Shown here one piece after another: positions 51,660 through 64,000 of a DNA stretch of 64,000 bases. How positions within the stretch are numbered: the first letter of the stretch is position 1; every line of letters begins with the position of its first letter. The translations under genes were made by a program, and so were the position numbers. The stretch comes from Lamellibrachia columna (lineage: Eukaryota; Annelida; Polychaeta; Sabellida; Siboglinidae): positions 62,473,426-62,537,425 of the forward strand of contig OY759262.1 in the NCBI GenBank assembly GCA_963662155.1. Reading direction: 5' to 3'. Below the pieces are notes generated by a model that was not told the origin of the DNA, did not search any database, and saw nothing but the letters and a program-made list of their open reading frames with translations.

Positions 51660-52192
51660 CTACAAACAATTTCGGCTTTAATTCTCATTATATGATGAAA
51701 AGCTAGGTTTGTGAATAAAGGTCAGTTCGGTATTGTATATAGATATGATCTATTCCATTGTTGCACATTTAATTGGACCGGCAATTAATGTATTTGGGCA
51801 TATATTTATTACTAGTGATATTTAATGGTGACAGATTCGTAAATTTCAGATTACTAACTCCATACAGCCCCTTCTGGGGACAGTAGCATGCTAAAGCGCC
51901 GTCGTTGTATATTTGCCCCTTATTTGATATGTGTGCTATATTTATATTTGTAACACTAATACTTGTACATATAAGGGCCAAATAAAGAGCATGTGTCTGC
52001 TTGTCTGTTGTAGGCGCCATCTTAGGTTGACCACTTCCGGCGGATGTACATAGCTATGATAGAATATGCATAATTCAATATCAATAAAATGGATTAGTAA
52101 TATTATATACGCATTTTGTATCGTGTATGCTGGACCACCATATGATGTAGTGTATATAATAAACATTCTAATGAATAAATATTTTCATTAGA
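51660..52192. repeat. 533-bp direct repeat, copy 1
   Basis: Nearly identical to 52342-52874, starting CTACAAACAATTTCGGCTTT and ending TATTTTCATTAGA, offset exactly 682 bp at both ends, so no indels separate the copies. On the minus strand both contain CCGGAAGTGG (ETS-like), AAGATGGCGCC (YY1-like, with an ATG) and an 83-codon ORF starting at that ATG (MAPTTDKQTHALYLALICTS). This is a recent segmental or tandem duplication. Confidence 0.95.
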
Positions 52193-52341
52193 AATAACTC
52201 TGTATTGCATATCCTGTTTTAGATATTGTGTACTATTTTCTAGGAAATATTTTTATTGTCGCTGTTCACGCGATACATGAAAGATGTTCATCAACGGACT
52301 ACCTGTCATGTGTGCCTCTTCGAGTTTTGCTAAGTGATCAT

Positions 52342-52874
52342 CTACAAACAATTTCGGCTTTAATTCTCATTATATGATGAAAAGCTAGGTTTGTGAATAA
52401 AGGTCAGTTCGGTATTGTATATAGATATGATCTATTCCATTGTTGCACATTTAATTGGACCGGCAATTAATGTATTTGGGCATATGTTTATTACTAGTGA
52501 TATTTAATGGTGACAGATTCGTAAATTTCAGATTACTATCTCCATTCAGCCCCTTCTGGGGACAGTAGCATGCTAAAGCGCCGTCGTTGTATATTTGCCC
52601 CTTATTTGATATGTGTGCTATATTTATATTTGTAATACTGATACTTGTACATATAAGGGCCAAATAAAGAGCATGTGTCTGCTTGTCTGTTGTAGGCGCC
52701 ATCTTAGGTTGACCACTTCCGGCGGATGTACATAGCTATGATTGAATATGCATAATTCAATATCAATAAAATGGATTAGTAATATTATATACGCATTTTG
52801 TATCGTGTATGCTGGATCACCATATGATGTATTGTATATAATAAACATTCTAATGAATAAATATTTTCATTAGA
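52342..52874. repeat. 533-bp direct repeat, copy 2
   Basis: Second copy of the unit at 51660-52192, with only scattered substitutions (about 2% by eye). The 149-bp spacer between the copies (52193-52341) is unrelated to the DNA after copy 2. Confidence 0.95.
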
Positions 52875-53305
52875 TGTCGTCACTTCAGTTAATTTAGATT
52901 GAACAGGTTTGAAAGACACACACCACAAATTCGTCTGTTTGTTCATGACATAGTATATAAGCAAAAGTAATTCCTATAGTTAATAGGTTGAGAACTATAA
53001 CACACAGGGTTATGTCACAGTAGTCGGGTGGGAGACTACAGGCTTAGGGGTCGACATAGACCCTCCCTTGAATAGTTCAATAAAGCAACCAAAAGAGATC
53101 CTGTGTTGTGGAGGAGGTCCCACACACCAAATCTGTAAAGTGCTCCACTAATTGCCCGAGCCCAAGGCAGAATGGCAAAGCGTCACTCGCTTCACTGTGG
53201 TCTCTTCTTTTTTCTGTGCATTATTTTAATCTTTTGACTGACATTTGAAATTTATGACAAACTAGTGTTACAATTAGTGTTACATTGTAACGCTTTTATT
53301 TGGGA

Positions 53306-53392
<87 letters not shown>

Positions 53393-54159
53393 CACACGCA
53401 CACACATCCTACACACTACACCAAACCACACGCACACACTCACCACACCACACACACACACTCACACACACGCACACATACACACACACCCGACTAACTG
53501 GGGGCACACATCAAAAAAGAGAAGTAATATTCGATGTAATTTTTTTATTTAAGGATATGACTTTCAACCTTGCACGGAGTGGCGTATTTGGGGGGGGGGG
53601 AGATATGACTGCCTTTGGCTCCAAGGAGTTTTTCATTACAACCTGTTGCGCCACTACTTTATAGCATGGTAAACTAATGGGTGACTAAGCTTGCCACTCC
53701 CCCCCCCACCCCACCACCACCACCCCCACATGGTCGTTAAACACACGTGTATCGACTGTATGACTTCTTCCTTTCGTCCAAGTATAATTTTCGTCCACCT
53801 ATAAAAAAGCGACTTGTACAATCGTTTTTCTTTACTGAAATTCCTGTATCAGGCAATCGATTACGTAAGTAATCATCGAAATGTCACCATGCTAATTACC
53901 TGTTCCTGGTATCTGGATCGTTGTGGCATTTGTGGATTTTACGGATAGGCCCGATTCGCAGATGATAAAACGAAATATAACAAATAAGTTTCTTCACAAA
54001 GTGGTTGTCAGTTGAACATGAAATGGCGTAGATTTCAATCTCCCGGACTAATATCTTTTGCTTGTTTCAAAATGATGGAAACTATGCAATTGTTGAAAGT
54101 GTCAACTCAAACTCTAAGTTGTTGTGCCCCTCTGTTTCCCCATGTTGAGCATTTATGCG
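52875..54159. other. non-coding DNA with a CA microsatellite
   Basis: Contains the (CA)n array at 53309-53500, a G9 run at 53592 and a C-rich run at 53700-53730. No gene is supported. Confidence 0.55.
53309..53500. repeat. (CA)n microsatellite
   Basis: About 40 pure CA units (53309-53389), then interrupted CACACG/CACACT sequence to 53500. Long His/Thr or Cys/Val ORFs on both strands are artefacts. Confidence 0.97.
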
Positions 54160-54515
54160 CGCGCGCACACACGCAGGAAAGCACGCTCGCTAACACGTAC
54201 ATAGCCACGCACCCGTGCTCGCACGCACGCATCCGTCCACGCACGCTCGCACGCAGTCACGCACGCCCGCCCGCACCAACGCACGATCGCACGCATGCAT
54301 TCACACTCGCTCATTCGCAGGCACGCATGCACGCACGCACGCAGGCACGCAAGAATACATGCACACATGCTCGCTCGTTCTCTCGCACGCATCCGCGCAC
54401 CTAAGCTCACACTGGCTCCCCCGCATTTATGCGCACGCACGCACACGCACTCGCACGCACGGAAACACGCACGTATCCACGCACCCATACTGGCTGGCAC
54501 GCACGCACCCACGCA
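54160..54515. repeat. degenerate (GCAC)n-rich tract
   Basis: Imperfect GCACGCACGC repeats with many substitutions (GCACGCTCGCTAAC, GCATCCGTCCAC). ORFs of 90-130 codons in four frames arise from it. Confidence 0.9.
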
Positions 54516-56100
54516 CAATTCGCTGTCTCATTATCTCCCACTTTTGTCTTCTTATCTTCGTTATTGATGTACAACTACCGTAGATGAACTGCAGCTATTC
54601 TGTTGTGGGGTCAATTATTCGTTGTTATCTCACTACTCTCCAGATGTCAGCGTTATCGTTTGGTTAGCCGAACCACTACAAAATCACACAATTGTCTACG
54701 CAGACACCAGCCAATGTCTACGAATGTCACGCTGTTTGAGTACTATTCATACAACTTACGTAGAGACTACCGATATTTAATCTACCATTTTAAAATATGT
54801 GTTCTCCCACTGACATATTCAATGTGGATACATTTTCATGATACTAATGTTACGTCGACACGGTAAAAGTTGTACTGTTCCCCCAACCCAATGCTTTAGC
54901 GAGGAACGGATTTTTGTGACACACATACTTGTAAACATACTTGTGGACCTCTAACAGTTGTCTCTCTACCACCCACACACCCTCACTAAGCTCACAAAGT
55001 TCAAGTAATTACGTGAAACTTGTGAAAGCTATATTGTTTTTCCACTCCTCACATTGGGGGACGCATCGTCTGGTGATGTTTGGCCGCGCTGAGTACGATC
55101 TTTCAGCTGATTGGACGAGCGAAAACGAGGACGAGGGAGTGAGGAATGGGAGGGAGACTAATCCCATGTAGGGACGAGGGGAGAACAAGCATTGAGATAT
55201 GGGGAATATGGAGAAGATGAAATGTTACAATGAGTGGAAAGACGAGCGAATACGGGAAAGATGGGAGGCCAACTGCGGGTAAGAGTGGCAAGTGAATGCT
55301 GGGACATGGGAGATCAAGTGTTGGGAGGAGGAACCAGTGAAAGTGGGGAATAGGGAGAAAGGTTGTTGGGAGAAGGAACCAGTGAATGTGGGGAATAGGG
55401 AGAAAATGTGTTGGGAGGAGGAACCAGTGAATGTGGGGAATATGGAGAAAAGGCTCGCTAGGTGGGGTGACCGAATAAGTGTTACGGAGCATTACATGGC
55501 TGGGGGGGGGGTCTTGGCGATCGCTACGTTCGTTATTAAGACACTTTTTTTCGTCCAGCCGGTGATTTCAGACTGATAGCATTGATTGCCATGTCAGTTT
55601 TGGGGTCTATTTCAACAAAAGTCGAAAGGAAAGGGAAAGCCAACTGCACCGTGTATCAATGAAGTTTGTAAAGGTGCGAAGTATAGATGTATGCATATTA
55701 GGTGGGAAGTCTCTCAAAACGAATGTAGTTTTAGGAGTGTACAGGCCAAACTTAAGTATTTCATGTTTGCACAACATATGGGAATCTTTTTTCAAAACAA
55801 GCGGTTTTTTTTGGGGGGCGCTACGAATCGTGACAAGGGGTGGGGTATCAAAGATGTAAAAAAAATAGTGTGACGTATTTTAAGGATGGCCCCTTATTTT
55901 GCCGGAGTTAGTGTCGCATCCACATCCATTATCGCGTCCAACAACATCACCACATCGAGGGTAATGCAATAAATCGACCGGTAATGTAATAAATCGACCG
56001 TTAATTTAATAATCGACCGGTAATGTAATAAATCGACCAGTAATGTAAAAAAGATTTGATGACAATCATTATGATGATGATGATGTTAATAATGATGATG
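54516..56100. other. non-coding DNA with two minisatellites
   Basis: 55296-55460 has about four 45-bp units (GGGAGGAGGAACCAGTGAAT). 55955-56045 has about four 21-bp units (GTAATGTAATAAATCGACCG). Overlapping ORFs follow the 45-bp period. No gene is supported. Confidence 0.55.
55296..55460. repeat. 45-bp minisatellite
   Basis: Purine-rich on the plus strand, unit TGTTGGGAGGAGGAACCAGT continuing GAATGTGGGGAATAGGGAGA. The 15-codon period keeps both strands open. Confidence 0.85.
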
Positions 56101-56902
56101 TAGAAGGTGAGGACTACTCCGAGGATTACAACCTTGTCGTGGTGGAGTAGTTTGTGTGCTTCAGTGATCCTGAGAGCTGTGCCGGCTGGGATACGTGTAT
56201 CCCTAGTAGGTTTACCATGCCGGATTTGTCGAGGTGAGATTCCAGACTAAGAGTGATCCCTGGTCCTCCAGACTGGGGGTTGGGCGGCAGGCTAACAACC
56301 TGCTCCCGTAAAAACAACAGATGTTACAGAAACATGTACAAGAAATCCAGCCTTTCTGATGGGTGATATTGGCGCTCGTTCTTCGACAGAGGATAGCATG
56401 AATGGTGATCGCCAAAGCCGTAAGGAAGCTAACACCAAGATAGAGCCGTCAGTACATCCACGAAAACAGATCAAGGTTGCGTGTTGGAATGTGAGGACGA
56501 TGAACGCAGCTGGTAAAACTGAGCAAATTGTAGATGAAATGAACAACTATGGCATAGACATACTGGGAATCAGCGAGAGTAGGTGGACTGGAACAGGAAA
56601 AGTCAGACTTGAAGGAGGGGAGACAGTGTTGTATTCTGTTGTAGAGATCAGGCACGAGTTTGGTGTTGGGATGATAATATCTAAGAAGAACAGGAACACA
56701 CTTCTCGAATGACATCCAGTGAATTATTACTGTTAGATCGATCGGAAGACCAAAAGAGACGTGGCGGCGAATGGTGTAAAAAGAACGAGATGCGTTTGTG
56801 TGGACATCATGGGCAGAGGCGGCACAGAGGGCGGCTGACAGGGCGGAATGGCGGACTCTTGTACATGCCCTATGTGACACATGGCGCCCAAGGGATCCGT
56901 AA
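56101..56902 (+). pseudogene. internally deleted LINE: endonuclease start joined to ORF2 end
   Basis: The frame at 56359-56712 contains KVACWNVRTMNAAGKTEQI and YGIDILGISESRWTGTGK, the start of an apurinic-like endonuclease of a non-LTR retrotransposon (Asn and Glu of the active site present). About 250 bp of likely 5' UTR precede it. From about 56735 the sequence reads, with one stop, RSIGRPKETWRR, then RDAFVWTSWAEAAQRAADRA and WRTLVHALCD, a C-terminal ORF2 pattern. Most of the endonuclease and the whole reverse transcriptase are missing between, so the ends were joined by deletion. The 3' tail becomes (GATGAT)-rich and enters the palindrome at 56903. Confidence 0.75.
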
Positions 56903-58818
56903 GCCGTAAGTAAGAAGGCGATGATGAGGGAAATAAACGATTATGATGATGACGACAATTAAGGGGTCATCTTAGCGATGATGATGCTGATGATAATGAT
57001 GATGATGATAATAATAATGATGATAACGGCGGTGATGATGAGGGTGATAAATGGTCATGATGATGATGAGGAAGAAGATGAAGACAATTAAGCAGTCTTA
57101 GTGATGATGATAACGAAGATGATAACAATGAGGGTGATCATTATTACGATTATGAGGACGAACACAATGACACCCTCAGTCTCACCATCTTGCTCCTCCT
57201 CCTCATCGTCATCATCATCCTCATGTTCAACCTTATAACTGTTAACCATGCTGACACCCACTCGACGTTCACAAACCTATGATTAACATAACATTAACAG
57301 AACGAGTGAGCCGCAAGTTTTCTGGGATATGGAATGCCGTTTGTATAACCTCCCAGGTAACGCACGGCAGTAACTACTTGTTGGCAAACAATAGGACCGA
57401 GTCAGACAGAGTGGTAAGGAATAAGGTCGGGGGTTATTAGAAAGGGTCGCCTCATCAAATGAAAGAGGTAATCTACACTCAGTTAATGGATCATCTCAAA
57501 CAATTATTTAAGGGATCGTTAAAAATGCTTAAAATAGAAATACCTGGTCATCATTTGATCAAATTAAGTGGTCATATCAAACAACTTAGGGGAAATCTGA
57601 AAATGCAATGTGACATTACATTAGAAACTTAAGTTTAGTCACAAAATAATAAAATAAGGGATCAGCTGAAACAATTAGGGGGTTATCTAAAAAAATTAAG
57701 TTAAGAGCAATGCCAGTCAACTAAAATGTTCATTTAGCGATTAAAGGACACCTAAAATATTTTAAAATATGACTAAAATTAATGGATTTTATCAAAAACA
57801 GGAAAGGTTAATCTAAAAATAAGTCATTAAGGGGTCATTTAATAACCAGTCATTAATGACTCCTTTTTAAATTATCCTTTAACTTGTTTTTGATAAAATC
57901 ACTTAGTTTTAGTCATATTTTAAAATATTTTAGGTGCCCTTTGATCGTTTAGATTAACATTTTAGTTGACTGGCATTGCCCTTAACTTTAATTGTTTGAG
58001 ATGACCCCCTAATTTTTTCAGCTGATCCCTTATTTTATTATTTTGCGGTTAAGCTTAAGTTTCTAATATAATATCACATTGCATTTTCAGATTTCTCCTA
58101 AGTTATTTGATATGACCCCTTAATTTGATCAAATGATGATGAGGTATTTCTTTTTAAGCATTTTTAGTGATCTCTTAAATAATTGTTTGAGATGATCCCT
58201 TAACAGAGTGTAGATTATCTCTTTCATTTGTTGAGGCGACCCTTTTTAATAACCCCCTTCTTCCTTACCACTCTGTCTGACTCGGTCCTATTGTTTGCCA
58301 ACATGTAGTTACTGCCGTGCGTTACCTGGGAGGTTATACAAACGGCATTCCATATCCCAGAAAACTTGCGGCTCACTCGCTCTGAGATTCCTGTGTTAAT
58401 CATAGGTTTGTGAACGTCGAGTGGGTGTCAGCATGGTTAACAGTTATAAGGGTGAACATGAGGATGATGATGACGATGAGGAGGAGGAGCAGGATGGTGA
58501 GACTGAGGGTGTCATTGTGTTCGTCCTCATAATCGTAATAATGATCACCCTCATTGTTATCATCTTCGTCATCATCATCACTAAGACCGCTTAATTGTCT
58601 TCATCTTCTTCCTCCTCATCATCATGACCATTTATCACCCTCATCATCACTGCCGTTATCATCATTATTATTATCATCATCATCATTATCATCAGCATCA
58701 TCATAATCGTTATCATCATCATCGTCATAATCATCATCATCATCACTAAGATGACCCCTTAATTGTCGTCATCATCATAATCGTTTATCACCCTCATCAT
58801 CGCCTTCTTACTTACGGC
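56903..58818. repeat. 1.9-kb near-perfect palindrome (inverted repeat arms ~930 bp)
   Basis: The left arm starts GCCGTAAGTAAGAAGGCGAT at 56903 and the right arm ends with its reverse complement at 58818. Landmarks mirror throughout: CTCGACGTTCACAAACC, GGAATGCCGTTTGTATAACC, GTCAGACAGAGTGGTAAGGA, GTGACATTACATTAGAAAC-type. Arms differ by scattered substitutions and small indels. The centre lies near 57840-57860 (AGTCATTAA...TTAATGACT). Both arms contain GAT/ATC microsatellite and 30-40 bp degenerate AAGGGGTCATCT-type repeats. No ORF. Confidence 0.93.
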
Positions 58819-59084
58819 ACACTTTCCAATTTTCCCCCTTCAGTATGACTAGGGGATTTCGCAACGATAGATTGCGTCCATCTGGTATGGTAGGGATTAC
58901 AAATCGAGGTGCTGAACACTGAGGGCCTCCCACAGGTAGAGGGCCTCCAACAGGTAGAGGGTCTACCAAAAGTTGAAGGTTTACCACATGTGCCTACATG
59001 AGTGCCTACCAATAGTTGAAGGCTTACCACATGTGCCTACATGAGTGCCTACCAATAGTTGAAGGCCCCACCACACATTAAGGT
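58819..59084. other. short non-coding stretch with small direct repeats
   Basis: Contains a duplicated 46-bp-like segment TTGAAGG(T/C)TTACCACATGTG and AGAGGGCCTCCAACAGGT-type repeats at 58920-59065. No gene. Confidence 0.5.
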
Positions 59085-59420
59085 CCGATTGGAAACTGAG
59101 GGCCAACTGAAGACTGGGGGCCAATTGGAGAATGAATGCCAATTGAAGATTGAGGTCCAATTGGAGACTGACGGCCAATTGAAGACTGAGGGCCAATTGG
59201 AGACTGGGAGCCAATTGAAGACTGGGGTCCAATTGGAGACTGATGACCAATTGGAGACTGAGGGCCAACCGTTGACTGGGGGCCACCTGAAGACGGAGGG
59301 CCAACTGGAGACTCGGGATCAATTGGGGATTCAGTGCTAACTTGAAACTCGGAGCCAATGGGAGACTGTGGGCCAACTGGATACTCGGGATTAGCTGGGA
59401 ATTCAGTGCTAATCCACGCA
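59085..59420. repeat. 18-bp minisatellite
   Basis: About eighteen copies of AATTGAAGACTGAGGGCC or AATTGGAGACTGGGGGCC. Six-codon periodicity opens all frames: LKTEGQ/LETGGQ on the plus strand, and IGPQSP or LALSLQ on the minus strand. No start, splice or domain evidence for translation. Confidence 0.92.
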
Positions 59421-62434
<3,014 letters not shown>

Positions 62435-62548
62435 CAAATGTTGCATGAAACCTTTGGAATCTTTCCAAAAAGTATTCATCAAATCACTTGCTGAGGGGAT
62501 TTTACCACAGCACTGGAAAAGGGGAAACATCACCCCAATATTTAGAAT
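62435..62548 (+). pseudogene. short LINE reverse transcriptase N-terminal fragment
   Basis: Frame with ESFQKVFIKSLAEGILPQHW then KRGNITPIF. The I-x-x-S-L-x-x-G-x-x-P-x-x-W-K-x-x-x-(I/V)-TPI(F/Y) pattern is the first conserved block of CR1/L2/Jockey-like reverse transcriptases. Similarity ends at about 62548 and only some 38 residues remain. Confidence 0.6.
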
Positions 62549-63465
62549 CATGGAGAGTTGCTCACCGGACAGTTGCTCACCAAGGAAATGGAAAAGCGGA
62601 CAGCTGCTCTCCCTGTGTTAATGTTATTTGATGTACAAAAAACGAAAAAAGTAGGAATTGCGGAAACAGGGTTTATTGGGGGAACTAACGTAAAAATGTA
62701 ATTTCCCTTCCTTCCGATCCTTCCGTTTCTGTTACTATTAAAACGACCACCAAGAGGCGCCAAATTTCTCCTTATATATTTTAGTTATATATTCTGTGAT
62801 ATCTATGTACATCCTGTGGTATAATTAACAAAGGACACTTCCAGACGATCAACATTTAAAAACTAAAAAATATCAGCTTCACAGAAAGTCCGTTTGGTGT
62901 CGCGGTAATCGGCGTTGCTGTTACAACTGTCATTAATTAATTTTAGCATTATATAACGGGTAAACTTTACGTTTGGTCCGATTTGATTTATTATAATTTT
63001 CTACCTTTATTATCATTATCTATATTACCTAAAACCTCAAATTGTAGTATTTAATAGGATGGCTATTATGACATGTATGAGTTCTTGTGTGAATGTCTGG
63101 AAGCCGTACTACTGAATCCATTTGGATAGCATGATATCTACGAGGAGGTTGCATTGACTGGCAGTTGGGACCAGGACGAAGGGTCAAGGGCTGCTAACCA
63201 GACTCACTTCGTCATATACCATCATCGCATTCCTCATCACCAATAATGTTTTTGAGACTGTCAGACCCATGGCCCCCAAGCTTTAAAAGAGGGTCTCAGA
63301 CATATATCAAGCTTACAGTATGATCGACCAAGCACTACCTGCGCGATCTGGCAATCCTGTTTTGTGATCACCTATTTATGCAGCTTGTTGTGTAATGGTT
63401 AATAGATCTGCCGATGAACAACAGTTATTAAAACACAGCTAATATAAACATATTTTCTAGTATCT
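62549..63465. other. non-coding AT-rich DNA
   Basis: No supported gene, RNA or repeat. Confidence 0.5.
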
Positions 63466-63790
63466 AGTTGTTCCCAGCACCCGCAAAGTTCTATTAACTG
63501 ACTATAGTCTTTATAATTACATTGTGGTTAGAAAGTTATGTTCTTTTGAGGTCTCATTCAATTTGTTAGCCTTTTCAGAACTTTATCGCCAAGCTCACCT
63601 CAGTGATTCTTTAACGTCCTAAATTGAGACGGGACCGACATTAACGTGATCTCCGAGTTACCAGGGACACACAGTCAACAATGTTGAGAGCCAGTTTTTT
63701 TCATCACATGTACCGTGTCCGGTTTGCGTCTTGAATTCACAACTTTGGCATGAAAGGCGGATGTGCTAATCACTACATTTATATTTTGGG
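63466..63790 (-). mobile_element. tRNA-derived SINE-like element, second copy, minus strand
   Basis: Related along its length to 2640-2995. Both share CCAGCAC...AA(A/T)GTTCTATTAACT, GAGG(T/C)CTCATTCAA, ACACAGTC(A/C)(A/C)CAATGTTGAG, a CTTGAA(T/C)TCA(C/G)AACT B-box complement and GATGTGCTA(A/G)(T/C)CACTAC A-box complement. Diverged, so an old insertion. Confidence 0.6.
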
Positions 63791-63944
63791 GTTTGTAATA
63801 TAAGTACACAACTTCAGTTAGTTATGTCACACTGTTCCTCGTTCTATGGTGTATGCATTTCTATGATGCGTTTTAATTTACATGGCGCAAAGGTAACAGG
63901 AAACATTTTAATCTACCAGTTTGCACTCACTGTTGTTATACTTT

Positions 63945-64000
63945 TTCCCCTTAGACTGCGTACAAAATATTTGTTGGTGAAATAACCTGTCCGGTTCGAT
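63945..64000. mobile_element. partial second copy of the 43741-44415 MITE, inverted, cut by the window end
   Basis: The last 56 bases are nearly the reverse complement of about 44127-44185 (ATCGAACCGGACAGATTATT and GTACGCAGTCTAAGGGG on that copy). The rest of the copy must lie beyond position 64000. Confidence 0.75.

Noticed and set aside
51660..52874. Two near-identical 533-bp repeats considered as LTRs of a retrotransposon
   Set aside because: The 149-bp spacer has no primer-binding site, polypurine tract or coding sequence, and the termini are not TG...CA.
53265..53552. His/Thr and Cys/Val ORFs over the CA tract, and similar ORFs at 54012-54583 and 60004-60336
   Set aside because: Translations of microsatellites.

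Overview
The window is eukaryotic, almost certainly metazoan DNA, probably from a marine invertebrate. The background is AT-rich and non-coding, with short intron-bounded exons. It also carries tRNA-derived SINE-like sequences, many 5'-truncated or rearranged non-LTR retrotransposon pieces, mini- and microsatellites, and inverted repeats. I cannot name the species; a mollusc or similar lophotrochozoan would fit but is not proven.

The dominant object is a complete Polinton/Maverick element (integrated adenovirus-like virus and self-synthesizing transposon) at 22475-37628, 15,154 bp. It begins AG and ends CT, has long terminal inverted repeats (TIRs), and is bounded by a perfect 6-bp target duplication, AACAGA. 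All its genes are on the minus strand. In transcription order they are: protein-primed DNA polymerase B with N-terminal zinc fingers; genome-packaging ATPase; two conserved small proteins of unknown role; retroviral-type integrase with chromodomain; a one-pass membrane protein; penton-like minor capsid protein; basic core-like protein; major capsid protein; adenain-like maturation protease. Polymerase and integrase would copy and insert the genome. The capsid proteins, ATPase and protease would build, fill and mature a virion. Three genes are broken: PolB and integrase each carry one nonsense codon, and the ATPase has a C-terminal frameshift. The capsid genes are open. The control DNA is unusually readable: a shared TATA module in front of PolB and the ATPase, two perfect heat-shock elements, three phased E-boxes, and TIRs packed with CCAAT, E-box, CRE, octamer and YY1-like motifs.

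The Polinton sits inside one copy (21.6-22.5 and 37.6-38.5 kb) of a host repeat. Another copy lies uninterrupted at 13.85-16.5 kb and preserves the empty insertion site (AACAGA at 14542-14547).

Left of the Polinton: 1-5.8 kb holds a 56-bp satellite, exons of an unidentified extracellular-type gene (one exon invaded by a 38-bp VNTR), and 43-bp and 27-bp minisatellites. 6.8-8.8 kb holds a decayed Kolobok-type transposase. 13.8-17.5 kb holds duplicated repeat DNA, a LINE fragment and three exon-like blocks. 18.8-20.1 kb holds two further LINE fragments. Right of the Polinton: LINE fragments (38-42.8 kb), a MITE with 60-bp perfect TIRs (43.7-44.4 kb) with a second partial copy at the window end, a 533-bp direct duplication (51.7-52.9 kb), an internally deleted LINE joined to a 1.9-kb palindrome (56.1-58.8 kb), and microsatellites. 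The rest looks like non-coding host DNA.
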